The translations under genes were made by a program, and so were the position numbers. From assembly GCA_937880095.1 (NCBI GenBank), contig CALFLK010000013.1:248001-312000 (forward strand): a DNA stretch of 64,000 nt. Direction: 5' to 3'. Under the pieces are notes generated by a model that was given only the letters and a program-made list of their open reading frames with translations, had not been told where the DNA came from and ran no database searches. Source of the stretch: an uncultured Faecalibacterium sp. (GTDB lineage: Bacteria; Bacillota; Clostridia; Oscillospirales; Ruminococcaceae). This document shows, in pieces, positions 50,610 to 59,253 of the stretch; the first letter of the stretch is position 1, and every line of letters begins with the position of its first letter.

Positions 50610-53069
50610 TCAATGTTTTTTGTATTGCCAGTAAATCACGATCATCAACAGCAGAACACCTGCCGCCGTAACGCAGAGACCCACCCCTGTGCCCGGCGTT
50701 TTCCATACCAATTCCACTGTATTTTCACCTGCCGTTAACGGCACACCCAGACAAACCGATGCCAGCGTGACCGGTTCCACCGGGCTGCCATTGACAGTAA
50801 TCTGCCATCCATCGGCATACCCGACCGGAATCCACAACAGCTGGTTTTCATCTGCCTGCGCCGTCACGGCAATGTGGGTATCGGACATTTCACGGATTTG
50901 CGGTGCATTCGAACGAATGGTGTCGCTCACCCGCAAAAGTTCGCTTTCATCCAAAGTATAGCAGAATGCTGCCAGAATGTCCTGTTCCGTTTCCACGTTC
51001 AGAACCTGACCTGCCTTTTGCTCACCCAAGAATATCATACCACCACGGTCCAGTGTTTGTACACGACCTTTCTTTTCTCCGTTGACCACCACACCCGATT
51101 CCCCGGCGGTCAGGATAAACGCATAACAGGGACCGTCCTGCTTTGTCGTGATTGTCAGCTGTCTTTCCGTTTGTTTTTCGGTTTCCGTAGCGGTGTATAC
51201 CTGCAAATCCGGTTCTTTTGCCAGAGATGCCAGTACACGCTGCTGCCACAAAAATAAATCTTCGCCGTTTTCCAGCGGCAGCTGGGTGAGTGCATCATCC
51301 GCCACAACTGCCAGCGGCAATGCATACGGATTTTCATACACCTGCCAAGGGCTTTCCACATCCAGCGGCGTGTAACCGTACGGCGGTTCGAATCCGCCGG
51401 GCTGCTGGAAAATATAGCGAATGCCCAGCAAGCTGTCTGCCACCGGTGTGCTGCCGTGGTAATAGGTGTTGCAGGAAGCATAGTTGCCGTAACCCAGCCG
51501 CACCAGCAAATCCACCGAGCTGTTATCCTGTGTAGAGCCGAAATGGGATACGCCCCAGTAGCCCAGCAGCATCGGGTCATTCAAAGTGCGGATTCCGGTT
51601 TTCTCCATGCGGTAGAAATCCGGGTCTTTTGCCTGTACTGCCTGTACCGCTGCCTTACCGTCCGCCACGAAAGTTCTGTAATCCCGAACGGAATACGGCT
51701 CAAACGGATTGAGTACAAATGCGGTATTGGCTGCCAGCTCTACGGCACACAGCGCCGTAAGCAGCCATGCGGTGCATTTCTTTTTCTGCACACAGAACCA
51801 CACAGCTGCCAGTACCAGCCCTGCGATTGCAGTAATCGCCAAATAACGCAGCCCTACGCCGGGCTTTCGGAACAAGACTGACAGCGCAAACAACGTACCA
51901 CACAAAGCCGAAACTTTGATGGTCAGCATCTTATCCCAGCGCACATAAGCTGCCGCATACGCCGCCAAGAACAAAATCCAAAAGCTAAACAAAAAGCTGT
52001 ATCGATACGGGAACCATACTGGCGCTTTCATGCCGTGCCAGAACGTATCAAAGCCTTCGATCCAAAAGGATGTCAGCAGAATCAGCAGAATCCCGCCGGA
52101 AGCCAGTTTCACTTTCTTTGTAATCTGTTTGCCGCACAAAAAGAATGCACTTACCAGAATCACAGCCAGCAGACCACAGTACAAATTCGGCAAGCCGGCT
52201 TCCACATCTTTCCACAAAAACGTGCCGGGAAACAGCTGCTGCGGCAGCATCTGCAAAGCAAACTTTGGTTTCCAAGAGAAGGAGAACTGCAGCAGTTCAC
52301 CTTTATTCTGGTTCAGGTCAATGATGACCGGCATCAGCAGCCAGCCGTTCACCAGACCACCTGCCAGCGAAGCCAGTGTAAACTGCCCCAATGCACGCCC
52401 CTTGCGCTGCGGTGTTTCCACACAGAGCAGCCAGAAGAAATACAGCACTGCAAAAATGCATGCCATATATCCAATATAGAAGTTGGAATAAATCATCAGC
52501 AGCAGAACGACTGCATACTGCACCGGACGTCCCTGACGCACCAGCTTGTCCAACCCCGCACACAGCAGCGGTAGCAACAGCATCACGTCATGCCACATGA
52601 TGTTCTGGGAATACGCCAGATTGTAGGCACACAAACCATATCCCGCACCCAGCGCTACCTGCGCCCACTGGGGAATCTTGGCATCGTGCTTTTGCAGGAA
52701 ATACGCGAAACATCCCGCTGCCAATACCAGCTTGACCCACAGTACCAGACACGCTGCCTGTGCGTACCATGTCACCGGTACCAGCAGATAAATCCAGTTG
52801 AACAGGCTGGAGCAGTAATAGGCAAAGATGCCTGCCAGACTGCCGCCCAGCGATTTTTCAAAGGTGAATCCACTGCCGCCAGCACCCCACAGCACATCTC
52901 GATAATGTGCAAAATAAGGGATATACTGGCTATTCAAATCGCCGGTAATCACGCTGCGGTCGCCCAATGGGTAAATGCCTAGCAGCGCATATGCCACCAG
53001 CAGAGCGGCTCCTGTAACAAGTGCTGTCAACAGGATCGGCTTCCACTGTGTTTTTTCTTTTTGGAGCAA
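50610..53069 (-). CDS. YfhO-family membrane glycosyltransferase
   Basis: An 819-residue membrane protein with about 12-13 helices and a large C-terminal extracellular region. SVITGDLNSQYIPYFAHYRDVLWG near the N-terminus carries the acidic residue and layout typical of YfhO, which transfers polyprenyl-phosphate-linked sugars onto lipoteichoic acid with CsbB and GtcA in Bacilli. The gene starts with TTG, GGAGG 8 bases upstream. It lies between legC and the paralogue-2 accessory gene. Confidence 0.9.
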   Translation of the reverse strand: MLQKEKTQWKPILLTALVTGAALLVAYALLGIYPLGDRSVITGDLNSQYIPYFAHYRDVLWGAGGSGFTFEKSLGGSLAGIFAYYCSSLFNWIYLLVPVTWYAQAACLVLWVKLVLAAGCFAYFLQKHDAKIPQWAQVALGAGYGLCAYNLAYSQNIMWHDVMLLLPLLCAGLDKLVRQGRPVQYAVVLLLMIYSNFYIGYMACIFAVLYFFWLLCVETPQRKGRALGQFTLASLAGGLVNGWLLMPVIIDLNQNKGELLQFSFSWKPKFALQMLPQQLFPGTFLWKDVEAGLPNLYCGLLAVILVSAFFLCGKQITKKVKLASGGILLILLTSFWIEGFDTFWHGMKAPVWFPYRYSFLFSFWILFLAAYAAAYVRWDKMLTIKVSALCGTLFALSVLFRKPGVGLRYLAITAIAGLVLAAVWFCVQKKKCTAWLLTALCAVELAANTAFVLNPFEPYSVRDYRTFVADGKAAVQAVQAKDPDFYRMEKTGIRTLNDPMLLGYWGVSHFGSTQDNSSVDLLVRLGYGNYASCNTYYHGSTPVADSLLGIRYIFQQPGGFEPPYGYTPLDVESPWQVYENPYALPLAVVADDALTQLPLENGEDLFLWQQRVLASLAKEPDLQVYTATETEKQTERQLTITTKQDGPCYAFILTAGESGVVVNGEKKGRVQTLDRGGMIFLGEQKAGQVLNVETEQDILAAFCYTLDESELLRVSDTIRSNAPQIREMSDTHIAVTAQADENQLLWIPVGYADGWQITVNGSPVEPVTLASVCLGVPLTAGENTVELVWKTPGTGVGLCVTAAGVLLLMIVIYWQYKKH

Positions 53070-53105
53070 AACTCTTCCCTCCCCTGTATCGTCAGGGTTT
53101 TGTAT

Positions 53106-53708
53106 TTACTTACGCTTTTTGCATACACCGACTGCATAAATCAGCCAGTCCACAAAGCAAGCTGCAAGTCCCGGCAAAAATGCCGCTGCCAAAATCCAGG
53201 TCCAGCTGGGCATAAAATAGCGCCAGACCGGCGTTGCATCATTGAGAACGATTTTATCAATGGTAAGCCGTGCGCCCGGTATGCTGGAAGGGTCAATGCG
53301 CAGCTGCGGCTGGGCATTGCGCGGCATTCGGAAGGTAAAATGACCCGGCTCATATTCTCTTGCCCAAACCTGCTGCATCACAGAGTAATCCTGCCCCGGT
53401 TTTGTCAGGTAATAGCCCGAAATTTCACCCGGGTTGCGGTCACTCGTCATATACAAATCCACGCGGCGCAGCGGCATTTGCTGTTCCGGAACCAAAATCT
53501 GCGGGTCCAGCTGTGTCACTTTCCAGCTGCCGTCCTCCTGCTGCTGCAAATCCGTAACCACACAATCTTCCATATCCAGTGTAATCGGATTTTGACCATT
53601 CAAACCGCGCAGGGTATCCGTTGTCAGTGCCAGCAGACACATCAGCACGCTGACCAGTACAAAGCCCCCGTAACAAATCGTCAGGGTATTCCAGTGAAAT
53701 TTTTTCAT
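53106..53708 (-). CDS. Accessory membrane protein A2, partner of GT-C paralogue 2
   Basis: A 200-residue protein with the same plan as A1 and A3: N-terminal membrane helix (about 10-30), an extracellular beta-rich domain with FTFRMPRNAQPQLRIDPSSIPGARLTIDKIVL, then a C-terminal membrane helix (about 168-192) and a KKRK tail. It overlaps the paralogue-2 gene by 4 bases. Sequence similarity to A1 and A3 is low overall but the LRxDP strand and helix positions coincide with A3. Function unknown. Confidence 0.75.
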   Translation of the reverse strand: MKKFHWNTLTICYGGFVLVSVLMCLLALTTDTLRGLNGQNPITLDMEDCVVTDLQQQEDGSWKVTQLDPQILVPEQQMPLRRVDLYMTSDRNPGEISGYYLTKPGQDYSVMQQVWAREYEPGHFTFRMPRNAQPQLRIDPSSIPGARLTIDKIVLNDATPVWRYFMPSWTWILAAAFLPGLAACFVDWLIYAVGVCKKRK

Positions 53709-55660
53709 TTCAATTCTTTCCTTTTCACCAGTTCAAGGTGTTCTTTCGATTCATCCAAACGGTACAGCGCCACACCGCCTTCTGCCAGACCGTCCGAGAA
53801 CAATTCTCCGTAGCTGTCCCGCAGAACCTGATCGTTCAGCTCCACATAGACATACTCGCAATCATTCTCCACCAGATAATCCAAAAATTCCTGCTGGGTC
53901 AGCGGGATATAATACAGCGTATCCTCCGGCAGCATTCCGGGCAGTGCAAATGTACCGCCGCCGAAGCTGTAATCCAATACATACGGATAGAAAGCGTAAC
54001 TGTTCATAAACCAGTTATTGCCGTTATCACCCTGACTGATAAAGAAGATTCGGCTGTCCGGGTCCAGATCTTCCGTCACCCAATCTACCTGCTCTGTAAT
54101 TTGGGTGCGATTCCACTGCACGGTGGGGTTTTGATCCAGCACCATGAGCTTTGCCGGAACAAACTGAGCCACACGCAGCAAGCACACGGCGCACAATCCG
54201 CACAATGCCAGACGACCCAGCCGCATCCGCACGTTTTCTGCTGCGGTATGTCCCAGCAGCACCAATGCACCCAGGAAAAATCCGATATAGTAAGGGCTCA
54301 AATAGCGATTTGCTCCCACCAGATCGGCGGAAATCTCATCACGGAACACATACACATAGGTGAAGCCGATGAACAGCACATACGCCACAAATCCTGCACA
54401 GCCCAAAACACCATACACGGTGCAGCGCAGCTGATGCTTTTTGTTTTTGCTCAGTGCGATTGCCAGCACCAGAAGCCCTGCGCTGAACAGCATTGTCATC
54501 ATGCCAGAGCCCAGCATTGTAGCTTTCTGTGCGCACACGATCTGCACCATACGGCCCATCAGGCGAGCAAACTTTTCGCTGCGCACCGAGGGAATAAAGG
54601 TTTCCTTCAATCCCTGCAGCAGCATCTGTACCATACCCATCTGCTCTACGCCGCCCACGTTAGAAGTATCTGCCGTGGATACGCTGCCCAGATAAATATT
54701 CCACATCAGGAACGTCACCACACAGCCCACCGCCGCCAACACGACGACCAGAAGTCTGCGCCAAATCGGGTCGCGGGGCTTTTCCATCCACCACTGCAGC
54801 AGCAAATCTGCAGCCATCAAAGCCAGCGCCACCAGCGCCAGCGCAAAGCCGGTATCTTTCACCAGACACAGCGTCATCAGTGCCAGCGCGGGCATCCAGA
54901 AGTTTTTCACCTTGCGCTCCGCTGTGCCAAAGTACAGCACCAGTGCTGTACCCATCATCAAACCCATGGGTACGTCTGCCAGCGTACTGCAATACACTTC
55001 ACTGTGCAAATTAAGCGGCGCATACACCGTCATAATTGCAACGGTCAAAACGGTCAGACCACCCAGCGGAAGCTGAACCTGCCAAGCCTTGGTCTTGACG
55101 CAAGCCATCATGGTCGTTGCCATGGACAGTATCAACACTCCGTAAGCCGCATACACACGCCACTCGGCGTAAGCACCAAAGAAATTGAAGAAATAGCCCA
55201 GCATAATCAGCGCCGGACGATGGGTAGGCACCCAGTTCCAACCGATTTCTGCGGTTACATACAGCTCTCCGGTTTCCTTGACCAGCTTTTCTGCGGTGCC
55301 CCAGAACGAAAATTCGTCCCAAGTCCAGTACTGGGGATTGCGCATCCAGAACAAGAGCAGAATTGCCACCGCGCCCACAGCGAAAACCACAACCGGAAAA
55401 TCAAAAAAGTTTTTCCGGTTCTCCCGATGGATGCATAAATCGTACACCATCCAGCCTGCAGCCACGATACCGGCACCATACAAACCCCATACCGCCGGAA
55501 ACAGTACCCCGGCACAGCCCGCTGCCGAAAGCAGCAGCATTCCGCTGCAGAGCGTCACAAACGGTGCTGCGCCCGCAGGAACCTTTGCTTTTTTCCACAG
55601 CCAGTAAGCACCCGCCAAAACCACGAGCGCCGCCGGGAAAATTGATATCAACTCGTACAA
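53705..55660 (-). CDS. GT-C-type polytopic membrane protein, paralogue 2
   Basis: A 651-residue paralogue of 47407-49395: about 12 helices, Asp115-Glu116 in WTWDEFSFWGTAEKLV, a second motif ADVPMGLMMG, and a C-terminal domain with SFGGGTFALPG and LFSDGLAEGGVALYRLD. The start is TTG with AAAGGA 7 bases upstream. Coupled to A2 by a 4-base overlap. Probably a membrane glycosyltransferase acting on the outer face; donor and acceptor unknown. Confidence 0.75.
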   Translation of the reverse strand: MYELISIFPAALVVLAGAYWLWKKAKVPAGAAPFVTLCSGMLLLSAAGCAGVLFPAVWGLYGAGIVAAGWMVYDLCIHRENRKNFFDFPVVVFAVGAVAILLLFWMRNPQYWTWDEFSFWGTAEKLVKETGELYVTAEIGWNWVPTHRPALIMLGYFFNFFGAYAEWRVYAAYGVLILSMATTMMACVKTKAWQVQLPLGGLTVLTVAIMTVYAPLNLHSEVYCSTLADVPMGLMMGTALVLYFGTAERKVKNFWMPALALMTLCLVKDTGFALALVALALMAADLLLQWWMEKPRDPIWRRLLVVVLAAVGCVVTFLMWNIYLGSVSTADTSNVGGVEQMGMVQMLLQGLKETFIPSVRSEKFARLMGRMVQIVCAQKATMLGSGMMTMLFSAGLLVLAIALSKNKKHQLRCTVYGVLGCAGFVAYVLFIGFTYVYVFRDEISADLVGANRYLSPYYIGFFLGALVLLGHTAAENVRMRLGRLALCGLCAVCLLRVAQFVPAKLMVLDQNPTVQWNRTQITEQVDWVTEDLDPDSRIFFISQGDNGNNWFMNSYAFYPYVLDYSFGGGTFALPGMLPEDTLYYIPLTQQEFLDYLVENDCEYVYVELNDQVLRDSYGELFSDGLAEGGVALYRLDESKEHLELVKRKELK

Positions 55661-55700
55661 AACGTTGTCCTTTCTTTTACGGTGGAAAATATCCGCACCA

Positions 55701-57428
55701 TCAAATCGTAAACACCGGACCGATAAAGTAATGCTGGAACAGCAGCAGCGTACTCAGCACTGCAAAACCACCGCATACACACAGGCTGACGGTTTCCGCA
55801 TTCTTTGCTTCTGTGCGCAAGGTCAGGCAATGGCTCAAGCCCTTTGCCAGCGCAACACCCCAAACCAAGAAAGTGGGCAGCAAATAACGTGCTTGGAAGC
55901 CTACCACGCGAACCATGCCGACCGGTGTCCAAGTGATATACATTGCTGTCAGCGCACCTGCCAGATATACCAGACCCCATGCCGACAAACCAGCCGTACG
56001 CACTGCGCAGCAGGGTTTATCTTTCGGCACAGACAGCGCTGCACCCAGCAAAAGCACAAACGGGGAAAGCAGATTTACCATCGGAATCGGCAAATCCAGT
56101 GCGCCGAACACACCCAGCTGACCCAGATAGAATTCGTTTTCATACAACGTACCCACCAGCACTGCAATATAACGCAGCGGGTTGCGCAGAACGAATTTCA
56201 ACTGACCCATCTGGTCTACCGTATCGCCCAGCTGGCGACCGATGGTGCCATAGTTGTAGCGGAAGGTTGCGCCATACCAGTCCACAATACGGCTGGTCAG
56301 CACTGCACCCAGCAGACACAATCCAGCAACCTGCCAAGGACGGAGTTTTGCTTTCCACTCTTTTTTCGGAGCAAACAGCAGCACCGCCAGCCACAGCAGG
56401 TTCAACCATGGCTTGATGATATTCATCACCAAAAATACCGCGCAGAATTCCGCCACATCCCGGTTATTCCACTCACGCTGTAAGAAGAATGTAGCAGCCA
56501 CATAGTAGCAGCCCAGCACGATTGCATCGTAATTGTAGGATGCTGCCATATACAGGCTCATGGGCAGCAGCATGATCGCCAGAAAAATCGGGCGCATCCG
56601 CTTCAGGCGTTTCAGTGCCATATAGCACAGCAAAGTATATACCAGCAGGTTTGCGATGCGTCCGGCATAGAAGCAGCCCAGCGCACCAAAGCCAAGCAGG
56701 CGCGCCAGCGCAATACCGGGCGCAGTTGCCAGATACGGGAAAATCGCGAAGTTCAGCGGCTCACCCGTCAGCTGTTCCACCGGTTCTCCGCTGAAATAGC
56801 GCTGGAAACCATCGCGCACACCCGTCACCGGGCCGTTTTCACCAAACTGTTTCAGCGCATAGCCCTTGGTGTTGTACGTTGACCAGCCTTCCCCTGCGCT
56901 CCAAGTATCTGCTGCCTGTTCCGCAGGCTGTACCGGCTCTGTTTTGGGTGCAACTTTTTCTCGCTCGGTCGGGTGAATACCCTGCGAAGTATGCGCTGTC
57001 GTCCATGCACCGGGGAAAGACTGCACCAAACGGGATAGATCCTCCGAATAGGTGTTGTTCGCATCAAAGACAAAGCAGCCTTCGCTCATGCGCCAGCTGC
57101 GCAGGAAATGGCTGGTTTCGTCCGGCGTTTGGAGCGGCGGATTTGCAAAACAAACCAAAAATCCGCAGACAAAAATACACACCGCCGCCCGCCGGGGCAA
57201 ATCTTTCCACAGGGTAAACGCCGCCACAGCCAGCAGATACAGTGCACCTGCAACCGCACACACTGCGCCTGTCAGCGGCAAAGCAGCAACGCCCCGTGCA
57301 TCCAGATAATAGAACACACGCCAGTAGTAAACCAGCAGAACAGCAAGGACCTCCACCGCAAAAAATCCCGCAGTTTTTATCGCTATCCCGAACTTTTTAT
57401 TTGATTTCATGCGTGTGATCCAATCCAT
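55701..57428 (-). CDS. DUF2142-family polytopic membrane protein
   Basis: A 575-residue protein with about 12-13 membrane helices. The DUF2142 signature is clear: NPPLQTPDETSHFLRSW in the first extracellular loop, where the acidic pair would be the GT-C catalytic site. Members are usually found in cell-envelope polysaccharide loci. The start at 57428 has GAGAGG 7 bases upstream; the frame's earlier ATG (57542) has none. It lies between legB and paralogue 2. Confidence 0.88.
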   Translation of the reverse strand: MDWITRMKSNKKFGIAIKTAGFFAVEVLAVLLVYYWRVFYYLDARGVAALPLTGAVCAVAGALYLLAVAAFTLWKDLPRRAAVCIFVCGFLVCFANPPLQTPDETSHFLRSWRMSEGCFVFDANNTYSEDLSRLVQSFPGAWTTAHTSQGIHPTEREKVAPKTEPVQPAEQAADTWSAGEGWSTYNTKGYALKQFGENGPVTGVRDGFQRYFSGEPVEQLTGEPLNFAIFPYLATAPGIALARLLGFGALGCFYAGRIANLLVYTLLCYMALKRLKRMRPIFLAIMLLPMSLYMAASYNYDAIVLGCYYVAATFFLQREWNNRDVAEFCAVFLVMNIIKPWLNLLWLAVLLFAPKKEWKAKLRPWQVAGLCLLGAVLTSRIVDWYGATFRYNYGTIGRQLGDTVDQMGQLKFVLRNPLRYIAVLVGTLYENEFYLGQLGVFGALDLPIPMVNLLSPFVLLLGAALSVPKDKPCCAVRTAGLSAWGLVYLAGALTAMYITWTPVGMVRVVGFQARYLLPTFLVWGVALAKGLSHCLTLRTEAKNAETVSLCVCGGFAVLSTLLLFQHYFIGPVFTI

Positions 57429-57489
57429 GAACGATCCTCTCTTTTTGCAGTTTTTACTAGGGGATAACGTCCCCTTATATACGCGTGAA

Positions 57490-57514
57490 GCCCGCCGGCA
57501 AATGCACGGCGGGC
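57490..57514 (-). other. GC-rich hairpin after the LegB-like gene
   Basis: Perfect 7-bp stem GCCCGCC (57490-57496) with GGCGGGC (57508-57514). No T-tract follows on either strand, so it is more likely an mRNA-stability or processing structure than a terminator. Confidence 0.5.
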
Positions 57515-57553
57515 AATCCACACAGAGGGTACGCAGACGCACCCCCTTATTTT

Positions 57554-58537
57554 TTACAGGATATACTGACCAGGCTTGTACTGATCCAGATTGTTGCGCA
57601 GGAACTCGATGGTCTCTGCCAAGCCCTGCTCGAAGGTATACTGAGGCTGCCAGCCGGTCATGGTCTTCAGCTTGGTAGCATCGCCCAGCAGACGGTTAAC
57701 CTCGCTCTTCTCCGGACGCAGACGCTCTTCCTCGCAAATCACACGAGCAGCCGGGTTAATCTGTGCGATCAGCTCGTTTGCCAGATCACCGATAGAATGC
57801 TCTACACCGGTAGCAATGTTGATTTCCTGACCGATGGCTTCCTTGCAGTCTGCAATCGCCATAAAGCCGTGTGCCGTGTCCTTAACGTAGTTAAAGTCAC
57901 GGGTGGGGCTCAGCTTGCCCAGCTTGATTTCGGTCTGACCAGCCAGCAGCTGGGTGATAATGGTAGGGATAACGGCACGACCGCTCTGGCGGGGACCGTA
58001 GGTATTAAAAGGACGCACGATGCTCACCGGCAAATCAAAGCTACGATAGAAGCTCTCAGCCAGACGGTCTGCACCGATCTTGGTTGCAGAGTAGGGGCTC
58101 TGACCCTGGAACGGGTGCTTCTCATCGATAGGCACATACAGTGCAGTACCGTATACCTCACTGGTAGAGGTAACCATCACGCGCTGGGTGTCCAGCTCAC
58201 GGGCTGCATTCAGAATGTTCAGGGTGCCCTTGATGTTGGTATCCACATAGCTGTCGGGGCTATGATAGCTGAACGGAATTGCGATCAGAGCAGCCAGATG
58301 ATAGACACGCTCCTGACCACGCATTGCCGTACGTACACCGTTGGGGTCACGCACATCACCCATAAAAATCTCGATCTCGCTGCGGATCTCCTTGGGCAGA
58401 GTATCGATCCAGCCGCAGCTGCCGAAAGAGTTATACAGGCAGAAAGCCTTTACCTTTTCGCCAGCGCGTACCAGTTCTTCGGTCAGGTGGCTGCCGATAA
58501 AACCATCGGCACCGGTAACCATTACAGTATGAGACAT
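57554..58537 (-). CDS. NAD-dependent sugar-nucleotide 4,6-dehydratase (LegB-like)
   Basis: A 327-residue extended SDR enzyme. VTGADGFIGSHL is the NAD-binding glycine motif; the catalytic centre is in TSTSEVYGT and YSATKIGAD (YxxxK). RPFNTYGPRQSGRAVIP is typical for 4,6-dehydratases. In the legionaminate pathway LegB makes the 4-keto-6-deoxy sugar used by LegC. It has its own promoter upstream, and is the first sugar-biosynthesis gene of the train. Confidence 0.92.
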   Translation of the reverse strand: MSHTVMVTGADGFIGSHLTEELVRAGEKVKAFCLYNSFGSCGWIDTLPKEIRSEIEIFMGDVRDPNGVRTAMRGQERVYHLAALIAIPFSYHSPDSYVDTNIKGTLNILNAARELDTQRVMVTSTSEVYGTALYVPIDEKHPFQGQSPYSATKIGADRLAESFYRSFDLPVSIVRPFNTYGPRQSGRAVIPTIITQLLAGQTEIKLGKLSPTRDFNYVKDTAHGFMAIADCKEAIGQEINIATGVEHSIGDLANELIAQINPAARVICEEERLRPEKSEVNRLLGDATKLKTMTGWQPQYTFEQGLAETIEFLRNNLDQYKPGQYIL

Positions 58538-58607
58538 TTCTGTTTACTCCCTTCAAAAAAGACAGGCACAAATAGCGGCCTGATTTGAATTCTATTTATA
58601 CATAGAC

Positions 58608-58636
58608 ATTATAATATAATCCGTTTTCGATTGCAA
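58608..58636 (-). promoter_or_regulatory. Internal promoter upstream of the LegB-like gene
   Basis: Minus strand TTGCAA (58631-58636), 17-base spacer, perfect TATAAT (58608-58613). No terminator separates it from the upstream A3 gene, so it would add to read-through. Confidence 0.8.
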
Positions 58637-58653
58637 CGCAAATCCAAAAGCCG

Positions 58654-59253
58654 TTACTTTTGTCCCTTTTTCAGTGCAGCAATTTCCTGCACCGTCAAAG
58701 CCGCCAGCAAAGGCAGTACCAAAAGCATCAGCAGTTCCCCTGCCGTCAGACCAAAAGTATGGACAGACGGGTTCAGTGTAACGGCATCCAGCTCAACGAA
58801 TGCGCCCGCACAGCTAGTCGGGTCCAGCCGCAGGGTGTGCACCGAAATACTCCCCGGCAAGGCAAAGGTAAAGATACCCTGTTCCGGGTCACTTTCCACC
58901 AGCGGAATCGTCTGGGACGCGCTCCAAGGCTGTTCTGCGGTGGTGTAATACACCATAGGGTCCCGCACAGGCTGGCTGGAGCGAATCTGCACCCGCAGGC
59001 TGCACACCTTGCTGTCTACCTGCCAAACCAGATACGGGTCACTGTCCGTTGTGACCAAGCTTTCCTCATCATAGCCTGCCCAAGCAACCGGGTGATTGTC
59101 AATGATGGAATTCCACTGCGCATCCTGTACTGCAAGATTTTGCTCTGCGCAGCCTTTGCGGCTCCAGACACGAAATCCCAGCAGACCGACACCTGCAATA
59201 AACGCCAGCGCATATAATGCAGCCAGCAGCCGCACAAACATTTTATTTTTCAT
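58654..59253 (-). CDS. Accessory membrane protein A3, partner of GT-C paralogue 3
   Basis: A 199-residue protein: N-terminal membrane helix (about 7-28), an extracellular beta-rich domain ending in GIFTFALPGSISVHTLRLDPTSCAGAFVELDAVTL, then a C-terminal membrane helix (about 168-188) and KKGQK tail. Overlaps paralogue 3 by 4 bases. The FTFxxP...LRxDP pair of strands matches A2. Resembles a carbohydrate-binding or jelly-roll fold tethered at both ends, but no family is recognised. Confidence 0.75.
   Translation of the reverse strand: MKNKMFVRLLAALYALAFIAGVGLLGFRVWSRKGCAEQNLAVQDAQWNSIIDNHPVAWAGYDEESLVTTDSDPYLVWQVDSKVCSLRVQIRSSQPVRDPMVYYTTAEQPWSASQTIPLVESDPEQGIFTFALPGSISVHTLRLDPTSCAGAFVELDAVTLNPSVHTFGLTAGELLMLLVLPLLAALTVQEIAALKKGQK

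Noticed and set aside
53738..55438. 566-codon open frame on the plus strand
   Set aside because: Antisense of GT-C paralogue 2; His/Gln-rich shadow product.
57490..57514. GC-rich hairpin as terminator of legB
   Set aside because: No T-tract on either strand and the next gene is in the same direction, so termination is not supported.
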